Source: an uncultured Bacilli bacterium (GTDB lineage: Bacteria; Bacillota_I; Bacilli_A; RF39; UBA660). Taken from it: 7,336 bases of DNA. The stretch covers positions 1 to 7,336 of the forward strand of contig CAKPJE010000051.1 in NCBI GenBank assembly GCA_934162555.1, in the 5' to 3' direction. The translations under genes were made by a program, and so were the position numbers. How positions within the stretch are numbered: position 1 is the stretch's first letter; the number at the start of each line of letters is the position of its first letter. Positions 1 through 6,595 of the stretch are shown piece after piece. A model generated the notes under the pieces. That model was not told the origin of the DNA. It saw only the letters and a list, made by a program, of their open reading frames with translations, and searched no databases.

Positions 1-1
1 A

Positions 2-733
2 TATAATACTGTGGATATGAATGTAATAAGAGAAAAATTTAGTTTTTATTATAAAGATTTTTATTTTAATAGTTGCAATATTGCTGATATAGGAATTAGT
101 TTGTTTAATTCTTTATTCTCTTGTGGAATTGATAAATTATATAGAAATAATAATATTTTTACATTAAATGATAATGATGGACTTGATTATAGTAAATTAA
201 ATTTATCAAAAATTAATGTTAAGTATTTAGATTTAGAAACTTCTATAATTGATGATTTAAAAGATAAAGTAAGAGGTAAACAAAATGATTTAACTGATAT
301 TAATAATCGTATTGGAAAAACTGAAAAGAGTTTGCGCGCTATTAAAATAAATAAGAGACCAGAAATAGAAAAATTGCTTAGTGAAAAATTAGATTTATTA
401 AGGGAGCGAGAAAAAGAAACAATTAGTTTATTGAAAAACATAAGTAGTGAACTTTTTACTGCTAGTACTTATTTTAATAATAATCAGGAATATTTGAAGA
501 AAATGAGAATTATTGAAGGTATTAGAAATTCTATTGCTCATAATAATTATTATATAGAACTTAGTGATAATAAATTATTTTTTGAAGATATATATGAAGG
601 GAAATTAACATTTAAATGTGAAGTAGATATATATGAATTCATTGATTTGATACTAAAAAATAGTTTGATTATAAAAGAATATATAGATAGTAAAAATAAT
701 CAAAAAATAAAACATTGTTTAAATTTGACATAA
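2..733 (+). CDS. HEPN-like domain protein with coiled coil, probably 5'-partial
   Basis: I do not recognise a named gene. The frame is open to the left edge, the GTG at 11 and ATG at 17 have no Shine-Dalgarno site, so the true start is probably outside the window. Counting the GTG at 11 as residue 1, residues about 75-147 are rich in K, E, D and L with long charged runs and look like a coiled coil. Residues 169-178 (EGIRNSIAHN) carry the R-x4-H pattern typical of HEPN domains, with R172 and H177 as the candidate active pair. The tail (FEDIYEGKLTF, then a hydrophobic helix) resembles the end of HEPN-type proteins found in abortive-infection and toxin genes. In that family the Arg/His pair cleaves RNA; function here is inference from one short motif. 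The stop codon lies between the -35 and -10 of the ackA promoter, and no terminator separates the two. It could instead be a non-catalytic HEPN protein. Confidence 0.55.
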   Translation, partial: YNTVDMNVIREKFSFYYKDFYFNSCNIADIGISLFNSLFSCGIDKLYRNNNIFTLNDNDGLDYSKLNLSKINVKYLDLETSIIDDLKDKVRGKQNDLTDINNRIGKTEKSLRAIKINKRPEIEKLLSEKLDLLREREKETISLLKNISSELFTASTYFNNNQEYLKKMRIIEGIRNSIAHNNYYIELSDNKLFFEDIYEGKLTFKCEVDIYEFIDLILKNSLIIKEYIDSKNNQKIKHCLNLT

Positions 734-753
734 AAATTCTCTTGTGATATGAT
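725..753 (+). promoter_or_regulatory. Promoter of the ackA operon
   Basis: A perfect -35 (TTGACA, 725-730), a 17-bp spacer and a -10 TATGAT (748-753) preceded by TG at 745-746 (extended -10) form a near-consensus vegetative promoter. The -35 and spacer overlap the last codons and stop of the upstream gene. Transcription would start near 760, leaving a leader of about 20 nt. An ATG at 749 lies inside the -10 and so would not be on this transcript. Confidence 0.8.
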
Positions 754-763
754 TTTCTTGTGC

Positions 764-773
764 AAAAGGGGGA
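764..773 (+). promoter_or_regulatory. Ribosome binding site of ackA (decides the start)
   Basis: AAAAGGGGGA ends 5 nt before the ATG at 779. It matches the anti-Shine-Dalgarno complement AAAGGAGG with one A-to-G change tolerated by G-U pairing. The ATG at 749 has no such site. The next gene has a similar GGGGGA site at 2011-2016. Confidence 0.8.
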
Positions 774-778
774 TTTAT

Positions 779-2011
779 ATGAAAGAAAAAATCTTAATAG
801 TTAATGCTGGTAGTTCATCATTAAAATTTTCTGTATATGAAATGCCAAAGAAAAAAGAATTAATAAATGGTAATATTGAAAAAATTGGTTTGGAGGATTC
901 ATTTTGTACTCTTAAATTGAATGGTCAAAAATTAGTACATAAGTATTTTGTAGAAAATCATACTAGTGCGACTGAATTTATGTTGAAAGAGTTACTAGAT
1001 AATAAAATAATTGATAGTTTAGAGGAAATAGAATTTGTTGGGCATCGTATTTTACATGGTGGTGAAATATATTCTAATTCTGTTATAATTGATTCAAAAG
1101 TTTTAGAAGATATTAAAACTCTAACTAAATTAGGTCCACTTCATCATCCAGCTGAATTAGCAGTTATAGTCGCACTTCAAAATTCAATTCCGAATGTTAC
1201 TAATGTTGCTGTATTTGATACTGCTTTTCATCAAACAATGCCAAAAGAAAATTATTTATATGCTACTCCATATAGTTGGTATTTGGAAAATGGTGTTAGA
1301 AAATATGGCTTTCATGGTACAAGTCATAAATATATAACTGGAGTAATGCAAGAAAAGCTAAATAAGAAAGATGTTAATATTATAAGTTGTCATTTAGGAA
1401 GTGGTGCTTCAATTGCTTGTATAAAGGATGGTAAATGTTATGATACTACAATGGGTTTGACACCTTTAGATGGATTAGTAATGGGTACTAGATCTGGATC
1501 TGTTGATCCTTCAATAATCACTTATATGATGTCGGAGTCTAATAAAACTGCTGATGAGATAATAAATGATTTAAATAAAAAGAGTGGTTTATATGGTTTA
1601 TGTGGTAAGAGTGATTTTAGAGATGTTGAGGCTTTAATTGAACAAAATGATGAGAGAGCTAAGATTGCATATACTAAATTTAGAAATGCGGTTGTTAAAT
1701 ATATTGCTGAATATTATGTTGAATTAGATGGTAATGTTGATGCTATTATATTTACTGCTGGTATTGGCGAAAATGTTATGAGTATAAGAAAGTCAATTGT
1801 TGATAAATTATCACATTCATTACATCTTGAATTGGATGAAGAAGCTAATAAGAGTATTGCTAAATTTAAAAGTAAACAAGAAGGTATTATAACTACAAGT
1901 AATTCTAGCATTCCGGTATATGTTATACCGACTGATGAAGAAATTATGATATTAAATGATACATATTATTTAACGCATGAGAATAATAAAAAATTAAATT
2001 TAAAAAAATAG
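779..2011 (+). CDS. ackA: Acetate kinase
   Basis: Cytoplasmic enzyme interconverting acetyl phosphate + ADP and acetate + ATP, the ATP-yielding step of acetate fermentation. The 410-aa length is slightly above the usual ~400, the excess being a Lys/Asn-rich tail. Seen in order: VNAGSSSLKF (8-17), GHRILHGG (88-95), HHPAELA (122-128), VFDTAFHQTMP (145-155), YGFHGTSHKY (176-185), HLGSGASI (205-212), GLVMGTRSGSVDP (232-244), FTAGIGENV (325-333) and PTDEE (384-388). Residues matching known catalytic or binding positions of the family are N9, R90, D147, H179, R238 and E387, so it should be active. The start at ATG 779 is chosen for the strong ribosome site and because the upstream ATG at 749 is inside the promoter. 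It is first in an operon with the gene 11 bp downstream. The usual partner, phosphotransacetylase (pta), is not in this window. Confidence 0.97.
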   Translation: MKEKILIVNAGSSSLKFSVYEMPKKKELINGNIEKIGLEDSFCTLKLNGQKLVHKYFVENHTSATEFMLKELLDNKIIDSLEEIEFVGHRILHGGEIYSNSVIIDSKVLEDIKTLTKLGPLHHPAELAVIVALQNSIPNVTNVAVFDTAFHQTMPKENYLYATPYSWYLENGVRKYGFHGTSHKYITGVMQEKLNKKDVNIISCHLGSGASIACIKDGKCYDTTMGLTPLDGLVMGTRSGSVDPSIITYMMSESNKTADEIINDLNKKSGLYGLCGKSDFRDVEALIEQNDERAKIAYTKFRNAVVKYIAEYYVELDGNVDAIIFTAGIGENVMSIRKSIVDKLSHSLHLELDEEANKSIAKFKSKQEGIITTSNSSIPVYVIPTDEEIMILNDTYYLTHENNKKLNLKK

Positions 2012-2022
2012 GGGGAATTAGA

Positions 2023-2658
2023 ATGAAAAAGGGTTTAGATGTTAAAAAAAATATTGAAGATGTTATAGCACGTAGTATGAATGGTTTTGTTGATGTAAAC
2101 GATAGATACCACCATAACTCATCATATACAGCTGCGCCTTCAATTATAAAAAATGGTATTTTATCAATTTCAGATCTTCATAAGAGAGGAGTTGTTAAAG
2201 TTTCTGCTAAAGTATTAAAATTGTCTGAAGACATTGAATCTCATATTAATGGTAGTGAACAAATATCACTATCCGTTGTAGGTCTTGATGATTTATACAA
2301 AAATGAAGAAGAATATGATCCTTTTAAAACTGGTTCCGTAGATTTTATAGTTTCTAATGATGTTAAAGCTGCTAGATTTTCAACTCATTATGGTAATGAA
2401 TTTTTAGCTTATTCTCCTATTAATAATGATAAGATTAAATCAGTAGATGTTAGATTGTTTGAATATTTAGATGAGTTAGAAAGATTAAATGGTTCAAGTG
2501 TTAATGATATGATTTCTTTATATGAGTCTTTAAGGGAAATTGCTATTAGTTTAAGAGATAGTAAATTAAATATTCCTTTAAGAGAAATGTCTAATGGTAA
2601 TAATAAATCTTTAGATATAGAAAAAATATCGGAAATGCCTAAACTTATATTAAAGTAA
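2023..2658 (+). CDS. Uncharacterised 211-aa protein, possibly ADP-ribosyltransferase-like
   Basis: I do not recognise this protein with certainty. It has no signal peptide or membrane segment and should be cytoplasmic. Start ATG 2023 has a GGGGGA ribosome site 6-7 nt upstream; it follows the ackA stop by 11 bp and is almost certainly co-transcribed with it. Two segments recall DarT-type ADP-ribosyltransferases: near the N-terminus YHHNSS (29-34) followed by a helix SIIKNGIL (40-47), like the H-x-T...I..GL start of that fold; later R118 and GNEFLAYSPI (124-133) followed by KIKSVDVR (137-144), like the strand holding the catalytic Glu, here E126. Residues 145-190 look helical (LFEYLDELERL, then ISLYESLREIAISL). 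If the resemblance is real, it would transfer ADP-ribose from NAD to a target. This is inference from motif spacing only; no antitoxin-like macrodomain gene is adjacent. Otherwise a lineage-specific protein of unknown role. Confidence 0.85.
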   Translation: MKKGLDVKKNIEDVIARSMNGFVDVNDRYHHNSSYTAAPSIIKNGILSISDLHKRGVVKVSAKVLKLSEDIESHINGSEQISLSVVGLDDLYKNEEEYDPFKTGSVDFIVSNDVKAARFSTHYGNEFLAYSPINNDKIKSVDVRLFEYLDELERLNGSSVNDMISLYESLREIAISLRDSKLNIPLREMSNGNNKSLDIEKISEMPKLILK

Positions 2659-2683
2659 GTACTATTAAGTACTTATTTTTTTT
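2652..2683 (+). terminator. Terminator of the ackA operon
   Basis: Perfect 7-bp core stem TAAGTAC (2656-2662) / GTACTTA (2669-2675) around the 6-nt loop TATTAA, extendable by a G-U pair and three A-U pairs outward to 2652, followed by eight T (2676-2683). The left arm contains the stop codon of the upstream gene (TAA, 2656-2658). A near-copy follows the next gene at 4601-4628. Confidence 0.85.
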
Positions 2684-2717
2684 ACAAAAGTAGTATAAAA
2701 AAGGAAAACACTTTTTA

Positions 2718-2730
2718 AGTTTAACAAACT
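2718..2730. repeat. Short inverted repeat upstream of a promoter
   Basis: AGTTT-AAC-AAACT, a 5-bp perfect inverted repeat, lies 14 bp upstream of the TTGCTT -35 element of the following gene. It could be a regulator site, but arms this short arise by chance in AT-rich DNA. Confidence 0.2.
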
Positions 2731-2744
2731 ATTGAATTAGGTAT

Positions 2745-2772
2745 TTGCTTTTTTTCTTAAAAATGATATAAT
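2745..2772 (+). promoter_or_regulatory. Promoter of the first adenylate-forming enzyme gene
   Basis: A perfect -10 TATAAT (2767-2772) with an extended-10 TG at 2764-2765. The -35 is weak: TTGCTT (2745-2750) with a 16-bp spacer, matching the consensus only in TTG. Initiation is expected near 2779, giving a leader of about 18 nt. The extended -10 probably compensates for the weak -35. Confidence 0.72.
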
Positions 2773-2784
2773 ACATTCGATTAT

Positions 2785-2790
2785 GAGGTG
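2785..2790 (+). promoter_or_regulatory. Ribosome binding site GAGGTG (decides the start)
   Basis: GAGGTG is an exact match to the anti-Shine-Dalgarno complement and lies 6 nt before ATG 2797. The GTG at 2788, which gives the longest frame, is part of this site and so is not the start. Confidence 0.85.
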
Positions 2791-2796
2791 AAAAAA

Positions 2797-4578
2797 ATGG
2801 AAAAAACAGGCTTGGCTTCAGTTGATAAACCATGGTTAGAGAAAATAAAATATGATAACGAAATGCCTAATGTAAATATGACGGCTTATGATTATTTATA
2901 TGAAGCAAATAAAAACAATTTAAATGATGTAGCGCTTATCTATGATACATTAATTGACATGGAACCAACTAAAATAACATATAAAGAATTATTTAAATTA
3001 ATTGATGAATGTTCTAGAAGCTATATTAAATTAGGAATAAAAAAAGGAGATATAGTTACAGTATCATTACCAAGTTGTATAGAAAATATAGTAAGTTTTT
3101 ATGCTTTAAATAGGATTGGTGCAATATCTAATTTAATTCATCCACAAGTTAGTCAAGAGGAATTAGAATTTTATTTAGAGGAAGCAGAATCTAAAATATT
3201 ATTAGGTTATGGAAATATTAAAGAAAAATTAGAAAAAATAGAATATAATAAATTAAAAAAAGTTATTATAGTGGATTTAAAAGATAACATAAAATTAACA
3301 AATAAAATAAAACTTTTATTTAAAAATTTAAAAAATATAAAAATAAACTCTAATAATAATCCATTATATATTAGTTTTAAAGAATTTATGAAGATTGGTA
3401 AAACTATAAAAGATGTAAATGTTAATCACAATGGCTTTTTAACTGCAACATTAACTCATACAAGCGGGACATCTGGAAAATCAAAAGCAGTTATGACAGA
3501 TTCAATTGCATTTAATAGCTCTGTTTCTGCAATTGTAAAAGAAACTAATTTATTTATGCGTCATGACAAAGAACTACTTGCTTTGCCACCATTCCCATTA
3601 TATATACTAAATAATGGAGTTCATTTAGCACTTTCTAGAGGAATTGAATTAATAGTAGTGCCACAAGTTGATTATGATAATATAAGTATTTATTTTAAAA
3701 AATATAAATTAAATCATTTAAAAGGAATTCCTTTTATAATAGAGAAAATTGAACATGATAAAGGGTTTGATGATGTTGATTTAAAAGATTTTAAATTTTT
3801 AATATCTGGTGGTGGAAAATTATTAAATGAAAAAGAAATAAATATATTTTTAAAAAAACATAATTGTAAATATTCTATAGCAAATGGTTATGGTATGTCA
3901 GAAGTTGGTGGATGTGCCACATGTATGTTTGACAATACTGAAGAAATAAATACAGTTGGAAGACCTTTAATAGGCTATAATGCCAAAATAATGAGTTTAG
4001 ATGGTAAAGAAGAACTAAAATATACAGAAAATAGTGTTGGTGAAATATGGCTTACTGGACCCGGTGTAATGCAAAAATACTATAAAAATGATGAGGCAAC
4101 AAAAGAAATAATGCAAGTAGATGGAAATGTAAGATGGGTGAAAACAGGTGATTTAGGACAGATTACAGAAAATGGAAATCTAAAAGTTATTGGTAGAATA
4201 AAAAGAATGACATTTATATTTGATCCTAAAACTAATACTGCTTCTAAGGTTAGTCATGATTATGTGGAAAACTCTTTATGTGAAAATGGAAATGTTTTAG
4301 ATAGTATTGTTGTTGCTCAAAATGATAAAAAAACACAAAATGTTTTGAAAGCATATATTGTTGTTAAAGATTCTCCTTATGAAAAAGTAGTGGAAGATTT
4401 AGATAAATTATGTAAAACTCGTTTTAGAAAACATGTTGCTCCTGTAGAATATATTGTTGTTGACAATATTCCTAAAACAAGTGCTGGTAAAGATGACTAT
4501 AGATATGTGGAAAGTTTTAATAACGGAAATGCTGAACAAGTAAAAATGAAAGTATTATATAGAAAAGAAGTAAAGTAA
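2797..4578 (+). CDS. Class I adenylate-forming enzyme (acyl-CoA synthetase-like)
   Basis: Member of the ANL (AMP-binding) superfamily, which activates a carboxylic acid with ATP to an acyl-adenylate, usually passing it to CoA or a carrier protein. The 593-aa length is typical. Seen: phosphate-binding loop HTSGTSGKSK (221-230), LISGGGKLL (335-343), A5 motif NGYGMSEVGG (363-372), the ATP-ribose Asp in KTGD (449-452), hinge GRIKRM (466-471) and the C-terminal catalytic Lys in PKTSAGK (K565). These motifs suggest an active adenylating enzyme. Odd points: the hinge position usually Asp or Lys is R470, and the segment after it (FIFDPKTNTASKVS) lacks the usual glycine-containing A8 consensus, so the thioester half-reaction may differ. 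Codon choice changes near the hinge (see findings). Substrate cannot be read from sequence; a fatty or other carboxylic acid is likely. It is a single-gene unit with its own promoter and terminator. The next gene is a distant paralogue (shared NKNNLN-VAL segment). Confidence 0.92.
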   Translation: MEKTGLASVDKPWLEKIKYDNEMPNVNMTAYDYLYEANKNNLNDVALIYDTLIDMEPTKITYKELFKLIDECSRSYIKLGIKKGDIVTVSLPSCIENIVSFYALNRIGAISNLIHPQVSQEELEFYLEEAESKILLGYGNIKEKLEKIEYNKLKKVIIVDLKDNIKLTNKIKLLFKNLKNIKINSNNNPLYISFKEFMKIGKTIKDVNVNHNGFLTATLTHTSGTSGKSKAVMTDSIAFNSSVSAIVKETNLFMRHDKELLALPPFPLYILNNGVHLALSRGIELIVVPQVDYDNISIYFKKYKLNHLKGIPFIIEKIEHDKGFDDVDLKDFKFLISGGGKLLNEKEINIFLKKHNCKYSIANGYGMSEVGGCATCMFDNTEEINTVGRPLIGYNAKIMSLDGKEELKYTENSVGEIWLTGPGVMQKYYKNDEATKEIMQVDGNVRWVKTGDLGQITENGNLKVIGRIKRMTFIFDPKTNTASKVSHDYVENSLCENGNVLDSIVVAQNDKKTQNVLKAYIVVKDSPYEKVVEDLDKLCKTRFRKHVAPVEYIVVDNIPKTSAGKDDYRYVESFNNGNAEQVKMKVLYRKEVK

Positions 4579-4600
4579 AAATAATTTAAAATTGTATTAG

Positions 4601-4628
4601 AGTAAGTGCTATTAAGTACGTATTTTTT
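4601..4628 (+). terminator. Terminator, near-copy of the one at 2656-2683
   Basis: Over 28 nt this differs from the earlier terminator at only two positions (A-to-G in the left arm, T-to-G in the right arm). Arms TAAGTGC (4603-4609) and GTACGTA (4616-4622), loop TATTAA, T run 4623-4628. The changes leave one G-U pair and one A/G mismatch in the stem, so it should be weaker than its twin. It begins 22 nt after the stop codon. Confidence 0.65.
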
Positions 4629-4658
4629 GTATTATAATAAAGTAACTAAAGGATTTCT

Positions 4659-4686
4659 TTGACATCTATAATATTTTATGTATAAT
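4659..4686 (+). promoter_or_regulatory. Consensus promoter of the second adenylate-forming enzyme gene
   Basis: Perfect TTGACA (4659-4664), 16-bp spacer, perfect TATAAT (4681-4686) with TG immediately before it. Initiation near 4693 would leave a leader of only about 12 nt. The -10 lies in the second copy of a 14-bp tandem repeat; the first copy also holds TATAAT (4667-4672), only 2 bp from the -35 and therefore unusable with it. Confidence 0.85.
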
Positions 4687-4694
4687 ATTTTATG
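4667..4694 (+). repeat. Perfect 14-bp tandem duplication inside a promoter
   Basis: Two adjacent identical copies of TATAATATTTTATG (4667-4680 and 4681-4694). Each carries a -10 hexamer and ends in an in-frame-irrelevant ATG. Copy number sets the distance from the TTGACA box to the last -10: two copies give 16 bp. Confidence 0.95.
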
Positions 4695-4700
4695 TGAGGT
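4694..4700 (+). promoter_or_regulatory. Ribosome binding site GTGAGGT (decides the start)
   Basis: The GAGG core (4696-4699) lies 5 nt before ATG 4705. The ATG at 4678, which gives the longest frame, lies in the promoter spacer, upstream of the expected transcription start. Confidence 0.8.
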
Positions 4701-4704
4701 TTTT

Positions 4705-6588
4705 ATGGAAGAATTGTATAAATTAAAAAAAGAGTTAGAAAAAAATAAAAAAAGAAAATCAAATCATTACGAGTATTCCGATAGTTTACCTGCGAGTGCT
4801 AAAAAAGCACTTGATGATTTAGAGTTAAAACATGATACTTCTTGGATGAGAGAAATGTTTGAAAGAAATAAAAATAACTTAAATTCGGTTGCGCTTCTTT
4901 ATAGGGGGAATAAGATTACTTATAAAGAAATGTTTGAAGAAGCTTATAAATATGCTAAATCATTAAAACAAATGGGATATGATGAAAATAGTGTTGTACC
5001 AGTTTGTATGTCTAATATGCCAGAATTTATATATATTTTCTTAGCGCTTAATATGATAGGTTCAACTATAAATGTAGTTGGTAGTTGGTTTAATGAAAAC
5101 TATTTAATAAATATTTTAAATAATACAAATAGTAAAATGATTTTTATTTCTGATGATGAATATGAAAATTTAAAGGGTGCTATAGAAAAATCTAATATAA
5201 AAAAAATATGTATGTTTTCATTAACTGATTCTTTTAAATTGGGAAATAAATATGAAAAAATAGATAATAGATTTCATAAAATTGAAAATCTAGTTCCTAA
5301 ATGTGATGCTATTATAGACAAGAATGAATTTGTAAAAATGGGAGAAAACTATGATAAAGATATAGTATATGATGGAATTTTAGATGATGTATGTGCAATT
5401 ACTTATACAAGTGGCACTACTGATCCTGGTTGTCCAAAGGGTGTGGTTCATGCTAATAGAAGTTATATAACTTTATCAAGATATAAAGAATCTGATGTAT
5501 CTGGTATGCCAAGTATGAGAAATTTAACTGTATTAGGTCATATTCCTACATATACACATATGGAATTGTCATGTGCTATATCTGATACTTTATATGAAGG
5601 ATGTACACTTGCTTTAGAACCATTTTATGATAAAGATTTTTTCCCATATAGTTTATTAATTAATGAACCAAATTTTGTTCCTGCTAGTGTTGGATTTTGG
5701 GGTAACTTGTGCAAATTATTAAATTTTGATCCAGAGTTTAAATATATTAATTTACCTTTTTTGATGATTCCGACTGTTACAGGAGAGGCTTGCTCGAGAG
5801 GAGAAGAAAAATTTTTCAATTATACATCTAAAAAACATAAATTTGGTACTGGTAAATTACCTTTTCCGCTTTCACCGGTAACATTTTCTATTGGCGGTGG
5901 GACGTCTGAAAGCAGTGGTATATTTGTAACTTTGTTTAAAAGTTTACAAGAAAAAAAGTATGTTTTAGTTAAAAAATCATTAGGTTTAACTCCGCATAAG
6001 TTTGTTCAAATAGAGGTCTTAAATTCTGAGGGAGAATATTGTAAATTGAATGAACCTGGTTTGCTAGTTGCTAATTCTCCATGTAATATGTTAAGATATA
6101 CTGATGATAAGTTAAATGAAAAAGCATATGTTTTAGATGCTAATGGTAATAGGTGGTTAAGTTTGAATACTTATTCATATAAATCTGATAATAGAAGAAT
6201 TAAAATGAAAGGTAGAATGGGGGCATATATTGAGTCTTCTGTGGGGAATATTCCGTATTATTTGATAGAAGATATAGTAGATGTTGATAGTGATATTATG
6301 TCATCTTGTTTAGTTAAAGTTGGAGATAATTATGTTTGTCATATTGAAAAACAACCACTTGTTAAAGAAGAAAAAATGAATGAAATAATTGAAAAATGTC
6401 AGAAAAGATTGATTTGTGCTTTACCAGATGATGTAGTTTCAAGGTTATATTTGAGAATTAGAAATAATGAAGAATCTTTCCCACTTGCACCTAGTGGAAA
6501 AAGAAATTATAGTGAGTTAATAAATGAGGGTATAACTGATAAGTGTATAAAAATAAATAATGTAAAAAAATTAATTAAAAAAAATTAA
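4705..6588 (+). CDS. Divergent adenylate-forming (AMP-binding) superfamily protein
   Basis: A 627-aa ANL-superfamily protein with a charged, Lys-rich 45-residue N-terminal extension. Recognisable parts: ITYKEMF (71-77), phosphate loop YTSGTTDPGCPKG (234-246), with two extra residues relative to the usual TSGTTGxPKG, an A5-like GGGTSESSG (397-405), and a C-terminal SGKRNY (597-602) with K599 in the place of the catalytic Lys. Departures: where relatives have TGD the sequence reads LNT (487-489), so the Asp that holds the ATP ribose is T489; the hinge GRxKD is replaced by GRMGAY (503-508). Spacing from the preceding Trp to the GR pair is the same as in the neighbouring paralogue (W447/G466 there, W484/G503 here), so the alignment is secure. 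The frame is intact and the promoter strong, so it is not a pseudogene. It may be a ligase with altered ATP handling, an enzyme using a pre-made adenylate, or a binding protein. Start ATG 4705 is set by the ribosome site and promoter. Confidence 0.9.
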   Translation: MEELYKLKKELEKNKKRKSNHYEYSDSLPASAKKALDDLELKHDTSWMREMFERNKNNLNSVALLYRGNKITYKEMFEEAYKYAKSLKQMGYDENSVVPVCMSNMPEFIYIFLALNMIGSTINVVGSWFNENYLINILNNTNSKMIFISDDEYENLKGAIEKSNIKKICMFSLTDSFKLGNKYEKIDNRFHKIENLVPKCDAIIDKNEFVKMGENYDKDIVYDGILDDVCAITYTSGTTDPGCPKGVVHANRSYITLSRYKESDVSGMPSMRNLTVLGHIPTYTHMELSCAISDTLYEGCTLALEPFYDKDFFPYSLLINEPNFVPASVGFWGNLCKLLNFDPEFKYINLPFLMIPTVTGEACSRGEEKFFNYTSKKHKFGTGKLPFPLSPVTFSIGGGTSESSGIFVTLFKSLQEKKYVLVKKSLGLTPHKFVQIEVLNSEGEYCKLNEPGLLVANSPCNMLRYTDDKLNEKAYVLDANGNRWLSLNTYSYKSDNRRIKMKGRMGAYIESSVGNIPYYLIEDIVDVDSDIMSSCLVKVGDNYVCHIEKQPLVKEEKMNEIIEKCQKRLICALPDDVVSRLYLRIRNNEESFPLAPSGKRNYSELINEGITDKCIKINNVKKLIKKN

Positions 6589-6595
6589 TTTTTTT
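6564..6595 (+). terminator. Possible all-AT terminator overlapping the gene end
   Basis: A perfect 13-bp inverted repeat (6564-6576 with 6583-6595) around a six-A loop, ending in seven T. The stop codon TAA (6586-6588) is in the right arm. The stem has no G or C, and such repeats can arise from low complexity, so strength is uncertain. Confidence 0.45.

Noticed and set aside
2..7. TATAAT at the left edge as promoter of the first gene
   Set aside because: Neither nearby start codon has a ribosome site, the frame is open further left, and the -35 position is outside the window; chance is likely in this AT-rich DNA.
187..441. Minus-strand open frame inside the HEPN-like gene
   Set aside because: Low-complexity shadow of the + strand gene, with no ribosome site or domain. 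The same holds for the minus-strand frames at 1714-1911 and 5625-5819.
2656..2675. Palindrome TAAGTAC...GTACTTA as an operator of the FapR type for lipid genes
   Set aside because: It sits directly after stop codons and is followed by T runs, in both copies, which fits terminators; the arms do not match a regulator site well enough.
2681..2699. TTTACA followed by TATAAA as another promoter
   Set aside because: Only 7 bp separate the two boxes, and the T-rich part belongs to the terminator tail.
4705..6588. Second ligase-like gene as a decaying pseudogene
   Set aside because: The frame is intact over 627 codons with a consensus promoter and good ribosome site; motif changes are substitutions with preserved spacing, not frameshifts.
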